Notes under the pieces: model-generated
What the model saw: the letters and a program-made list of their open reading frames with translations, nothing else
What the model was told of the DNA's origin: nothing
Database searches by the model: none
NCBI RefSeq assembly: GCF_029625295.1
Contig: NZ_CP121112.1
Coordinates: forward strand, 930,001-994,000
Direction of reading: 5' to 3'
Origin: Flavobacterium gyeonganense
Lineage (GTDB): Bacteria > Bacteroidota > Bacteroidia > Flavobacteriales > Flavobacteriaceae
Length of the DNA: 64,000 nt
Program-made: the position numbers and the translations under genes
In this document: piece after piece, positions 40,494 to 49,743 of the stretch
Position numbering within the stretch: the stretch's first letter is position 1
How the letters are laid out: each line of letters begins with the position of its first letter

Positions 40494-41284
40494 TTAAAAT
40501 GTAAAAAAAACTTCAATCCCCTTATTGATTTCAGATTTTATATCAATGCTTCCATTTAAGAAAGATATCCTGCTATCTATATTCTTCATCCCTAATCCTT
40601 TCTGATTTTCAGAATTTTTAGAATCAAAACCTATCCCGTTGTCTTTATAAAAACAGCTATTGCTACCATTAACTTTATCTAAATTTATAGAGATTTCTGA
40701 AGCCTTTCCATGTCGCAAAGAATTATTCATCAACTCTTGTAAAATCCTAAAAACGTGTAAATGTCTATTTTTTTCACTTTCATCAAACTCAATTTTGTTT
40801 TGATATGACACTTTAACAGATTTACTACTCTCAAATTCTTCACATAGTTCTTCAATTCCGGCATGGAGTCCGAATTTATCAAAAACAGGCGGCAATAAAT
40901 TATGGGCAATTTTTCTTGAATTATCTAATGCCTTTGCTGTTATATTAATAATATTTGCAGTAATTTCTTTTGTTTCAGTTTCTGTTAAATTTGCTGAAGT
41001 TAGTAAATAACTATTCAATGAAACTACATTTAATTTTGAGCTAATGTCATCGTGCAAATCCTGAGCTATTCTTTTCCTTTCTTCCTCCTGTGTGATGATA
41101 ACAGCATGCAACTGCTCTTTTTGATGTGCTAATACTAAATCTTTTTTTCTAATTCTTTTTGAATAATCTTTTTTCTGGAAAAATAAAAAAAGACAATCAA
41201 AGCAACTGCTACAATCATAAAAAAAAGTGAGATGTACAAAATAATTGCGACAACTTCTTTTTCAGGAATGGAATTTACATTCAT
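40494..41284 (-). CDS. Sensor histidine kinase (HisKA_3), interrupted by a frameshift
   Basis: A NarX/DesK-type kinase. The ATG at 41282-41284 gives a short N-terminus and one membrane segment (VVAIILYISLFFMIVAVALI). The frame then breaks at a T7 run on the plus strand (41142-41148). One more base there restores KELEKKDLVLAHQKEQLHA and an intact 263-residue protein. The H-box is EEERKRIAQDLHDDISSKLN with the phosphoacceptor His, and the ATPase domain has QELMNNSLRHGKA, DNGIGFD and GLGMKNI. It lacks an extracellular sensor domain, so sensing is in the membrane or through a partner. Confidence 0.88.
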
Positions 41285-41378
41285 ATAAATCGTTGTATTT
41301 TTTATTATCGAATATAATCGTATTCAAATATATTGATTTATTTTATCAATGAAGTGTCATACTTTAGTTGTAAACAAT

Positions 41379-41412
41379 AAAATCTCCGTCAAAAAATTGA
41401 CAGAGACTTTTT
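41379..41412 (-). terminator. Terminator after the DGTRP lipoprotein gene
   Basis: The inverted repeat AAAATCTCCGTCA facing TGACAGAGACTTTTT separates the 41434-43230 gene run from the histidine kinase gene downstream. Confidence 0.65.
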
Positions 41413-41433
41413 ATACTTTTTCATATTTAAATA

Positions 41434-42192
41434 CTATTTTATTGGATTTTCTTCTTCAATACAAGGTGGACATGGGCGCGTACCATCGTATATATCTTCT
41501 GTTTCTTCAGATGTGACTGACGTCTTTTTTACTTGATTATTTTTATCAAGCCCAATTAAAATAATAGTGGCTTTTCCTTTAGGATTAATCCCAAAAAAAG
41601 CACCTAAATTTACATTGCCGTTATATAGCATGACTTTGACAACTTCTGCTTCTAAATTAAAATAACGAAAACGGTTACCCTCATATGAAGTTACTTCGTC
41701 CAGTTCAGAAATATTGCTGAGTTTTTTTTGCCATTCACTAATCCAGAGGGATGCGTCACGTGGTGACAATAAATGTGAATTTAATAACTCTGTTCTCTTT
41801 TTAGTTGCGCTTACAGATAATGCTTTAAGATTCGCTAATTCACTTCTAAAAATGGATTCTTTTAATATTGATGATTTAACTATTCCTAACTCATGATCAG
41901 ATTCATCAACACTAGCTACTTGCATTTGTATTATATTATCAACAAATCCTAATTTGAAATGCACCTGAGTTATATTTGGTCTTTCCATCAATAACTTCAT
42001 TTCACTGATTGGAAATAAATAAGCAGCCACCTCTTTTTGCGAACTTGCAAATTTAGCATCCAGCTTAGCAGATAACCAATTCTCATTTTGTACAACTAAT
42101 GCCGGAGCGACATCTTCCTGATTATTTTCTTTTTGACATGAAAACACAAAAACAATCAATACATAAAAGCCGATTTTTTTTATTTTTTTCAT
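41434..42192 (-). CDS. Lipoprotein with two copies of an unnamed domain and a DGTRP tail
   Basis: A 252-residue predicted lipoprotein (lipobox ending FSC at residue 19). The mature part appears to hold the same domain twice. Unit one runs from ENWLSAKLDAKF through AAYLFPISEMKLLM and HFKLGFVDN. Unit two runs from WISEWQKKLSN through FRYFNLEAEVVKVML and GAFFGINPKGKATIILIG. The C-terminus carries YDGTRPCPPC, shared with the 116-residue protein at 42880-43230 (YDGTRPSPP). I do not recognise the family. It is third in a minus-strand run with that protein and a seven-helix membrane protein, next to a two-component system. Confidence 0.7.
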   Translation of the reverse strand: MKKIKKIGFYVLIVFVFSCQKENNQEDVAPALVVQNENWLSAKLDAKFASSQKEVAAYLFPISEMKLLMERPNITQVHFKLGFVDNIIQMQVASVDESDHELGIVKSSILKESIFRSELANLKALSVSATKKRTELLNSHLLSPRDASLWISEWQKKLSNISELDEVTSYEGNRFRYFNLEAEVVKVMLYNGNVNLGAFFGINPKGKATIILIGLDKNNQVKKTSVTSEETEDIYDGTRPCPPCIEEENPIK

Positions 42193-42220
42193 AACTAAAA
42201 ACTTATTTAATTAAATAACA

Positions 42221-42859
42221 CTATTCAACCTGAATAAAAGTTTTTTGGGAAAAGCTTACTTTCCATTCATATAAAATAAATAATTGGTAAACCAAAAATA
42301 AAAAAGCATTTAATTTCCATGACAGATATTTTAAATCATCACTCAAACTTAAAGTCAGATTTCCTACTAAATACAAAATCGTAGAGCCTAACATAAAAAA
42401 AATTACAGCTATAGTAATGTAATAGTATGATTTATTTTCAGTGAGCATATTATAAAAATGCAGTAACGCAAATGCTACTATTAACAAAGAAGCAATGGTT
42501 ATTGCAAACAAGTTAAATTTTAAGAATTGCCTGTAATCAATAAAAAACTGAATGCTCAAAATGAATAAAGCACAATATAAACTACGCTTTACTATTCGTT
42601 TTTGAGATTCTAATTTTACAATGGATGCATAAAATAAACTTAACAAAATCATCTGCCCGACAACAAATATATTGATTACGAACAAATTATCAAATCTAAA
42701 ATGGTACATAAATTCCATTGTAAACTGCATTATAAAAGAAAAAAGCAAATAACACATAAAAAAAATATTAACTTTTTCCTTACGGAAAAAGCTGTAAGTA
42801 TATAAAATCAGATTAATTAATAATAATAAATAACCTGAATATATTAAAAAATCTATCAT
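42221..42859 (-). CDS. Seven-helix membrane protein, unrecognised
   Basis: A 212-residue hydrophobic protein with about seven membrane helices, for example YLLLLINLILYTYSF, IFVVGQMILLSLFYASIV, IASLLIVAFALLHFY and LNAFLFLVYQLFILYEW. Loops are short and no enzymatic motif is seen. The layout recalls the membrane portion of 7TM sensor proteins without an attached kinase. It lies between the two DGTRP-motif proteins (20 to 28 bases on each side), so the three are surely co-transcribed. Confidence 0.65.
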   Translation of the reverse strand: MIDFLIYSGYLLLLINLILYTYSFFRKEKVNIFFMCYLLFSFIMQFTMEFMYHFRFDNLFVINIFVVGQMILLSLFYASIVKLESQKRIVKRSLYCALFILSIQFFIDYRQFLKFNLFAITIASLLIVAFALLHFYNMLTENKSYYYITIAVIFFMLGSTILYLVGNLTLSLSDDLKYLSWKLNAFLFLVYQLFILYEWKVSFSQKTFIQVE

Positions 42860-42879
42860 TAATATTGAATTCTGTATTT

Positions 42880-43230
42880 TTAAAAAGGAGGCGAAGGGCG
42901 TGTTCCATCATAAACAACCTCTTCAACTGATTTAGCACTACCCTGGTTTTCAGGAGGTCCATAAACATCTATATATTTACCGGTTTCTTTGTTCAAATTT
43001 GCCCCAACAAAAAGTAATGTTTTTTCATTTTGATCATTAATACCTATATAAGCACGAACAGCATCAGTATTAAGCTGCAATACAATTTCTAAACTTTCCC
43101 TCGGTATCAAATAAGATTTTATCTTGCTGTTACTATCTTCAAGTGTAGTATCATTCTCGTATCTCTTTTCCCATTCTTTTGCAACTGCTAATGGAATCTG
43201 AATTGGTCCTGCAAATTTTTCTTCTGCCAT
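42880..43230 (-). CDS. Small DGTRP-motif protein, unrecognised
   Basis: A 116-residue soluble protein with no signal peptide. It aligns with each half of the lipoprotein at 41434-42192: KEWEKRYEND, then KIKSYLIPRESLEIVLQ, then RAYIGINDQNEKTLLFVGA, ending in YDGTRPSPPF. The tail motif D-G-T-R-P-x-P-P is the most conserved part. It is first in the three-gene run. Function unknown. Confidence 0.65.
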   Translation of the reverse strand: MAEEKFAGPIQIPLAVAKEWEKRYENDTTLEDSNSKIKSYLIPRESLEIVLQLNTDAVRAYIGINDQNEKTLLFVGANLNKETGKYIDVYGPPENQGSAKSVEEVVYDGTRPSPPF

Positions 43231-43366
43231 AATCTACTAGTTTTGGTTAAATTAATTATGCTTAATATAAGCTAAACTAAGGAATTATTTTAAAAAGTTA
43301 ACATTTAAAACAAAAAATAATATTTAAAACCATTTTTAAAAATACTGATATATAGATACTTGACTA

Positions 43367-43383
43367 AAAACAGGTATAAATAC
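43367..43383. promoter_or_regulatory. Operator-like 17-base repeat, copy 2
   Basis: Identical to 39514-39530. Here the surrounding bases extend the symmetry: ACAGGTAT-aa-ATACGTGT pairs at seven of eight positions, the form expected for a dimeric NarL-type regulator site. Confidence 0.45.
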
Positions 43384-43687
43384 GTGTAATTATATTTTTA
43401 TTATGATTTAATTTTGTTAACAGCCTCATAAAAAAAGAGTTAGTTAAATATTCATATTTTTTTATTATAAAATAAAACTTACCGTTATTTTAAATCCTGA
43501 ATAACTAAATCTTATTAAGTAACTCAATTCTGATTTTTCATTTACAAATTCACTTATACAAAAGACAAATCAAAAAAGCAATTACAATAGGGTTTTTCAT
43601 TCTTTAAAATTTTAAATTATTATGATATAGAATTATACACGTGTTTTTTGATCTTATGACATTAGTTGATGCTCTCATGTCATTTTT

Positions 43688-43719
43688 TTGAGCCTTTTTT
43701 TTACAGTTGAATATTTTTG
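43688..43719 (+). promoter_or_regulatory. Promoter of the tail-collar gene
   Basis: TTG, 21 bases, TATTTTTG, leaving a leader of about 50 bases before the ATG at 43772. Confidence 0.6.
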
Positions 43720-43771
43720 AGAATACAATTTACTAACAATAAATAATTAATTAATCTTAAAAGAAACAATT

Positions 43772-44422
43772 ATGGACGAAATAATGGGAACCATCAAACT
43801 TTTTGCAGGAAATTTTGCTCCTGTAGGCTTCTTAACTTGTGAAGGACAAACTTTATCAATAAGCCAAAACACAGCTTTATTTTCTATATTAGGCACAACT
43901 TATGGTGGAGACGGAATGAATACTTTTAAACTTCCTGACTTACGCGGAGCATTTCCGACACAATGTTCAAACATCGGAGGAGTACACCCTGGAGGAACAT
44001 ATGCTTTAGGACAAGTTGGTGGAAATCAATCCTACACAATTACATCCAATAATATGCCTCCTCATACGCACACAATTGTAAAAGGAGCAGGAACAAACCT
44101 GACCGGTGCTGTAACAGTAAGTACTGTTTTACAAGCAAGTACAGCAGACGGAGCATCTCCATCACCTTCTGCAACAAATAATGCTTTAGGTACTACAGGT
44201 GATGTTGGAGGAAGTGGTCAACCCAATCTTTATACTAATGGTACACCAACTATACCCTTAGCAGGAGGTACTTCAACAGTCACTAATAACTTAAATTTTG
44301 ACCCGACAGGATTGACTTTGTCACCATGGGGAAATGGTCCTCAACCATTACCAACTGTACCACCTTTTGTGGCAATGCAATATATTATTTGCGTTCAGGG
44401 TATATATCCTTCCAGACCATAA
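43772..44422 (+). CDS. Tail-collar (microcystin-dependent/MdpB-like) protein
   Basis: A 216-residue protein of the phage tail collar family found widely in bacteria outside phages. The signature is at the N-terminus: GTIKLFAGNFAPVGFLTCEG, then TALFSILGTTYGGDGMNTF and LPDLRGAFP. It then has a glycine- and threonine-rich middle with MPPHTHTI. No signal peptide is present. No other phage gene is near, so it is not part of a prophage. Such proteins are thought to act in adhesion or as tail fibre-like structures. It is directly upstream of the large surface protein gene. Confidence 0.88.
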   Translation: MDEIMGTIKLFAGNFAPVGFLTCEGQTLSISQNTALFSILGTTYGGDGMNTFKLPDLRGAFPTQCSNIGGVHPGGTYALGQVGGNQSYTITSNNMPPHTHTIVKGAGTNLTGAVTVSTVLQASTADGASPSPSATNNALGTTGDVGGSGQPNLYTNGTPTIPLAGGTSTVTNNLNFDPTGLTLSPWGNGPQPLPTVPPFVAMQYIICVQGIYPSRP

Positions 44423-44436
44423 ATCTTTAATTTACA

Positions 44437-44464
44437 AGGACTGTTTTTGTAACGGTCCTTTTTT
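44437..44464 (+). terminator. Terminator after tail-collar gene
   Basis: AAGGAC pairs with GTCCTT across a loop, followed by T. It lies 24 bases before the adhesin gene and may partly uncouple the two. Confidence 0.65.
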
Positions 44465-44487
44465 GTAATATTTTAAAAAATAATGTT

Positions 44488-47400
44488 ATGTATAAAAAAT
44501 TACTCGTACTCGCATGTTTTCTAGGCATGATAACATCTTTGAATGCGCAAACATTAAGTCCTGGCGATATTGCGATTATAGGAACTAATTACGATGTGGT
44601 ACCCTACGAAATGACTATCGTAAATCTTGCTCCTATACAAGCAAATACTGTTATTCGAATAACAGATTACGGATATGATGAAACGACAGGTACTTTCGGT
44701 ACTACTTCTGTGAGTAACACTTCAGAAGGTTCAATTACCTGGACAACTACAGCATTGGCTGCTGGAACAGTGACTAAATTAACAATCTCTGGAGGAGCTA
44801 CTCCTGTTGTTACTGGCTTACCGGGTACTGTTACTGTAACGGGATGGTCAAATGCAACTGCCACAAATTGTCCGGTACCCGCAGGAGGAGATAACTGGTT
44901 TATTTTTCAAGGAAATTCTCCAACATCTATAAATAATTTCATCTTTGCATGGACAAATACCTTTAGCGCAACTTTTAATGCTATAAATCAACCTGCAGGG
45001 CAATTTAATGTATCTGGATCAGGAACTCCTAACAATAATAATTCATATTTACCTCCATCTCTTACTCTTGGATCAACGGCTATTGCACTTAACAGAGACC
45101 CATCTAATGGAGGATATCATGGAGATAATAATGTTTATACAGGAATTTTCATTGGTACTAAATCACAAATACTTAGCGAAATTGGTAATGTATCAAAGTG
45201 GACCAGAAGCGAAACCGTAACTTTTAACATAACTCCTGGTGCAATAGGAAGTTCATTTCCTGGTATAAACCCGATTTTTATACTTCCTAATGCCAACCCA
45301 ACAGACTTAGATCTTTCAGCAACATCTATCAACGAAAATGTAGCTGCTGGATCAACAGTGGGCGTTTTATCTTCTGTTGATATAGATTTAGGAAATACTT
45401 TCACTTACTCTTTAGTTGCAGGTGCAGGAAGTACGGACAACAGCGCTTTCACCATCAGCGGGGCCAACCTGCAGATCAATGCAAGCCCGGATTTTGAAAC
45501 TAAATCTTCTTATTCCATCAGACTAAGAACTTCCGATCAGGGTGGACTTTCTTTTGAAAAAACATTTACTATCAATGTAAACAACCTGAACGAAGTTCCA
45601 ACTGATCTGGCCCTTTCTGCTACGGCAATCAACGAAAATGTAGCTGCCGGAACAACAGTCGGCGTTTTATCTTCTGTTGATGTAGATGCTGCAAATACCT
45701 TTACCTATACTTTGGTAGCGGGTGCAGGAAGTACAGACAACAGCGCTTTCACCATCAGCGGGGCAAACCTGCAGATCAATGCAAGCCCGGATTTTGAAAC
45801 TAAATCTTCTTATTCCATCAGACTAAGAACTTCCGATCAGGGTGGACTTTCTTTTGAAAAAACATTTACTATCAATGTAAACAACCTGAACGAAGTTCCA
45901 ACTGATCTGGCCCTTTCTGCTACGGCAATCAACGAAAATGTAGCTGCCGGAACAACAGTCGGCGTTTTATCTTCTGTTGATGTAGATGCTGCAAATACCT
46001 TTACCTATACTTTGGTAGCGGGTGCAGGAAGTACAGACAACAGCGCTTTCACCATCAGCGGGGCCAACCTGCAGATCAATGCAAGCCCGGATTTTGAAAC
46101 CAAATCTTCTTATTCCATCAGACTAAGAACTTCCGATCAGGGTGGACTTTCTTTTGAAAAAACATTTACTATCAATGTAAACAACCTGAACGAAGTTCCA
46201 ACTGATCTGGCCCTTTCTGCTACGGCAATCAACGAAAATGTAGCTGCTGGATCAACAGTCGGCGTTTTATCTTCTGTTGATGTAGATGCTGCAAATACCT
46301 TTACCTATACTTTGGTAGCGGGTGCAGGAAGTACAGACAACAGCGCTTTCACCATCAGCGGGGCCAACCTGCAGATCAATGCAAGCCCGGATTTTGAAAC
46401 TAAATCTTCTTATTCCATCAGACTAAGAACTGCCGATCAGGGTGGACTTTCTTTTGAAAAAACATTTACTATCAATGTAAACAACCTGAACGAAGTTCCA
46501 ACTGATCTGGCCCTTTCTGCTACGGCAATCAACGAAAATGTAGCTGCTGGATCAACAGTCGGCGTTTTATCTTCTGTTGATGTAGATTTAGGAAATACTT
46601 TCACTTACTCTTTAGTTGCAGGTGCAGGAAGTACGGACAACAGCGCTTTCACCATCAGCGGGGCCAACCTGCAGATCAATGCAAGCCCGGATTTTGAAAC
46701 TAAATCTTCTTATTCCATCAGACTAAGAACTGCCGATCAGGGTGGACTTTCTTTTGAAAAAACATTTACTATCAATGTAAACAACCTGAACGAAGTTCCA
46801 ACTGATCTGGCCCTTTCTGCTACGGCAATCAACGAAAATGTAGCTGCCGGAACAACAGTCGGCGTTTTATCTTCTGTTGATGTAGATGCTGCAAATACCT
46901 TTACCTATACTTTGGTAGCGGGTGCAGGAAGTACAGACAACAGCGCTTTCACCATCAGCGGGGCCAACCTGCAGATCAATGCAAGCCCGGATTTTGAAAC
47001 CAAATCTTCTTATTCCATCAGACTAAGAACTGCCGATCAGGGTGGACTTTCTTTTGAAAAAACATTTACTATCAATGTAAACAACCTGAACGAAGTTCCA
47101 ACTGATCTGGCCCTTTCTGCTACGGCAATCAACGAAAATGTAGCTGCCGGAACAACAGTCGGCGTTTTATCTTCTGTTGATGTGGATGCTGCAAATACCT
47201 TTACCTATACTTTGGTAGCGGGTGCAGGAAGTACAGACAACAGCGCTTTCACCATCAGCGGGGCCAACCTGCAGATCAATGCAAGCCCGGATTTTGAAAC
47301 CAAATCTTCTTATTCCATCAGACTAAGAACTGCCGATCAGGGTGGACTTTCTTTTGAAAAAACATTTACTATCAATGTAAACAACCTGAACGAAGTTCCA

Positions 47401-49653
47401 ACTGATCTGGCCCTTTCTGCTACGGCAATCAACGAAAATGTAGCTGCCGGAACAACAGTCGGCGTTTTATCTTCTGTTGATGTAGATGCTGCAAATACCT
47501 TTACCTATACTTTGGTAGCGGGTGCAGGAAGTACAGACAACAGCGCTTTCACCATCAGCGGGGCAAACCTGCAGATCAATGCAAGCCCGGATTTTGAAAC
47601 CAAATCTTCTTATTCCATCAGACTAAGAACTGCCGATCAGGGTGGACTTTCTTTTGAAAAAACATTTACTATCAATGTAAACAACCTGAACGAAGTTCCA
47701 ACTGATCTGGCCCTTTCTGCTACGGCAATCAACGAAAATGTAGCTGCCGGAACAACAGTCGGCGTTTTATCTTCTGTTGATGTGGATGCTGCAAATACCT
47801 TTACCTATACTTTGGTAGCGGGTGCAGGAAGTACAGACAACAGCGCTTTCACCATCAGCGGGGCAAACCTGCAGATCAATGCAAGCCCGGATTTTGAAAC
47901 CAAATCTTCTTATTCCATCAGACTAAGAACTGCCGATCAGGGTGGACTTTCTTTTGAAAAAACATTTACTATCAATGTAAACAACCTGAACGAAGTTCCA
48001 ACTGATCTGGCCCTTTCTGCTACGGCAATCAACGAAAATGTAGCTGCCGGAACAACAGTCGGCGTTTTATCTTCTGTTGATGTGGATGCTGCAAATACCT
48101 TTACCTATACTTTGGTAGCGGGTGCAGGAAGTACAGACAACAGCGCTTTCACCATCAGCGGGGCAAACCTGCAGATCAATGCAAGCCCGGATTTTGAAAC
48201 CAAATCTTCTTATTCCATCAGACTAAGAACTGCCGATCAGGGTGGACTTTCTTTTGAAAAAACATTTACTATCAATGTAAACAACCTGAACGAAGTTCCA
48301 ACTGATCTGGCCCTTTCTGCTACGGCAATCAACGAAAATGTAGCTGCCGGAACAACAGTCGGCGTTTTATCTTCTGTTGATGTGGATGCTGCAAATACCT
48401 TTACCTATACTTTGGTAGCGGGTGCAGGAAGTACAGACAACAGCGCTTTCACCATCAGCGGGGCAAACCTGCAGATCAATGCAAGCCCGGATTTTGAAAC
48501 CAAATCTTCTTATTCCATCAGACTAAGAACTGCCGATCAGGGTGGACTTTCTTTTGAAAAAACATTTACTATCAATGTAAACAACCTGAACGAAGTTCCA
48601 ACTGATCTGGCCCTTTCTGCTACGGCAATCAACGAAAATGTAGCTGCCGGAACAACAGTCGGCGTTTTATCTTCTGTTGATGTGGATGCTGCAAATACCT
48701 TTACCTATACTTTGGTAGCGGGTGCAGGAAGTACAGACAACAGCGCTTTCACCATCAGCGGGGCAAACCTGCAGATCAATGCAAGCCCGGATTTTGAAAC
48801 CAAATCTTCTTATTCCATCAGACTAAGAACTGCCGATCAGGGTGGACTTTCTTTTGAAAAAACATTTACTATCAATGTAAACAACCTGAACGAAGTTCCA
48901 ACTGATCTGGCCCTTTCTGCTACGGCAATCAACGAAAATGTAGCTGCCGGAACAACAGTCGGCGTTTTATCTTCTGTTGATGTGGATGCTGCAAATACCT
49001 TTACCTATACTTTGGTAGCGGGTGCAGGAAGTACAGACAACAGCGCTTTCACCATCAGTGGTGCAAACCTGCAGATCAATGCAAGCCCGGATTTTGAAAC
49101 CAAATCTTCTTATTCTATTAGAATAAGAACAACAGATCAGGGTGGTTTAAGTTTTGAAAAACAGTTTACAATTACTATTAATAATGTATGTGAATTAGAC
49201 AATGGAGCTACTCTGACATCAGGTGTCATTACAGCAACACAAACTGGCGCTTCATACCAATGGATTCAATGTCCTGCTACTATATTAGTTGGAGAAAACG
49301 GGCAATCGTACACTCCAACAGCTATTGGTTCATATGCGGTTGTTATAACAATTGGGACATGTAGTACTTTATCATCATGCATACCTGTAACATCTTTAGC
49401 TAATCCTGATGTAGAAGAAAAATCTAAATTTGTAATATATCCAAATCCAAACAATGGTATTGTAAATATACAAACTGATCATGATGCTGATTTGAATATT
49501 ATAAATCAATTGGGACAAACTATTAAAACAGCAAGAGTTACCTCTGATATAGTTAACACAATTAATCTTGAAAGTCAGGCTGACGGGGTTTATTTCATAA
49601 CAGAAAAGAAAGGGAGTAAATTAATTACTCACAAATTGATTCTGAAAAAATAA
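44488..49653 (+). CDS. Large T9SS-exported cadherin-repeat surface protein
   Basis: A 1721-residue surface protein. A signal peptide (MYKKLLVLACFLGMITSLNA) is followed by an N-terminal beta-rich domain (about residues 22-270). Thirteen cadherin-like units of 100 residues cover about 272-1570, each with NENVAAG(S/T)TVGVLSSVD and ASPDFETKSSYSIR. An Ig-like piece (ASYQWIQCP) follows. The last 75 residues form a T9SS sorting domain (FVIYPNPNNGIVNIQ through LITHKLILKK). Cadherin units usually bind calcium; the DxD-type residues (SVDVDAANTF) fit. It is probably an adhesin or gliding-related surface protein. Repeat number may differ between strains. Confidence 0.92.
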   Translation: MYKKLLVLACFLGMITSLNAQTLSPGDIAIIGTNYDVVPYEMTIVNLAPIQANTVIRITDYGYDETTGTFGTTSVSNTSEGSITWTTTALAAGTVTKLTISGGATPVVTGLPGTVTVTGWSNATATNCPVPAGGDNWFIFQGNSPTSINNFIFAWTNTFSATFNAINQPAGQFNVSGSGTPNNNNSYLPPSLTLGSTAIALNRDPSNGGYHGDNNVYTGIFIGTKSQILSEIGNVSKWTRSETVTFNITPGAIGSSFPGINPIFILPNANPTDLDLSATSINENVAAGSTVGVLSSVDIDLGNTFTYSLVAGAGSTDNSAFTISGANLQINASPDFETKSSYSIRLRTSDQGGLSFEKTFTINVNNLNEVPTDLALSATAINENVAAGTTVGVLSSVDVDAANTFTYTLVAGAGSTDNSAFTISGANLQINASPDFETKSSYSIRLRTSDQGGLSFEKTFTINVNNLNEVPTDLALSATAINENVAAGTTVGVLSSVDVDAANTFTYTLVAGAGSTDNSAFTISGANLQINASPDFETKSSYSIRLRTSDQGGLSFEKTFTINVNNLNEVPTDLALSATAINENVAAGSTVGVLSSVDVDAANTFTYTLVAGAGSTDNSAFTISGANLQINASPDFETKSSYSIRLRTADQGGLSFEKTFTINVNNLNEVPTDLALSATAINENVAAGSTVGVLSSVDVDLGNTFTYSLVAGAGSTDNSAFTISGANLQINASPDFETKSSYSIRLRTADQGGLSFEKTFTINVNNLNEVPTDLALSATAINENVAAGTTVGVLSSVDVDAANTFTYTLVAGAGSTDNSAFTISGANLQINASPDFETKSSYSIRLRTADQGGLSFEKTFTINVNNLNEVPTDLALSATAINENVAAGTTVGVLSSVDVDAANTFTYTLVAGAGSTDNSAFTISGANLQINASPDFETKSSYSIRLRTADQGGLSFEKTFTINVNNLNEVPTDLALSATAINENVAAGTTVGVLSSVDVDAANTFTYTLVAGAGSTDNSAFTISGANLQINASPDFETKSSYSIRLRTADQGGLSFEKTFTINVNNLNEVPTDLALSATAINENVAAGTTVGVLSSVDVDAANTFTYTLVAGAGSTDNSAFTISGANLQINASPDFETKSSYSIRLRTADQGGLSFEKTFTINVNNLNEVPTDLALSATAINENVAAGTTVGVLSSVDVDAANTFTYTLVAGAGSTDNSAFTISGANLQINASPDFETKSSYSIRLRTADQGGLSFEKTFTINVNNLNEVPTDLALSATAINENVAAGTTVGVLSSVDVDAANTFTYTLVAGAGSTDNSAFTISGANLQINASPDFETKSSYSIRLRTADQGGLSFEKTFTINVNNLNEVPTDLALSATAINENVAAGTTVGVLSSVDVDAANTFTYTLVAGAGSTDNSAFTISGANLQINASPDFETKSSYSIRLRTADQGGLSFEKTFTINVNNLNEVPTDLALSATAINENVAAGTTVGVLSSVDVDAANTFTYTLVAGAGSTDNSAFTISGANLQINASPDFETKSSYSIRIRTTDQGGLSFEKQFTITINNVCELDNGATLTSGVITATQTGASYQWIQCPATILVGENGQSYTPTAIGSYAVVITIGTCSTLSSCIPVTSLANPDVEEKSKFVIYPNPNNGIVNIQTDHDADLNIINQLGQTIKTARVTSDIVNTINLESQADGVYFITEKKGSKLITHKLILKK
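45301..49200 (+). repeat. Thirteen tandem 300-bp units
   Basis: Units start at 45301, 45601, 45901 and so on every 300 bases to 48901. Unit 1 is the most divergent at its 5' half, and the last is degenerate at its 3' half. Inner units differ at only a few positions (tgtagat or tgtggat; ggggcc or ggggca; tccgat or gccgat). Units 1 and 5 share the variant LGNTFTYSLV while the others read AANTFTYTLV. Confidence 0.97.
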
Positions 49654-49683
49654 TTCAAAAGGTTTTATAAATTCTTTTAAATC

Positions 49684-49717
49684 AGAAAGGGAAAAATCAT
49701 ATGACTTTTCCCTTTCT
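49684..49717. terminator. Terminator between adhesin gene and dnaB
   Basis: AAAGGGAAAA pairs with TTTTCCCTTT around an 11-base loop. It lies between convergent genes. Confidence 0.8.
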
Positions 49718-49743
49718 CTTTATATTAAATCTGAATTTAACTT

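Larger units (their letters stand above)
43231..43771. other. Regulatory intergenic region of 541 bases
   Basis: AT-rich gap between divergent genes. It holds the second copy of the 17-base operator-like repeat and the promoter of the tail-collar gene. I see no further gene in it. Confidence 0.5.

Noticed and set aside
43772..44422. Tail-collar gene as a sign of a prophage
   Set aside because: No capsid, terminase, integrase or lysis gene is near; such proteins are common outside phages.
45301..49200. Regular direct repeats as a possible CRISPR array
   Set aside because: Units are 300 bases, contiguous and protein-coding in one frame; there are no spacers and no cas genes.
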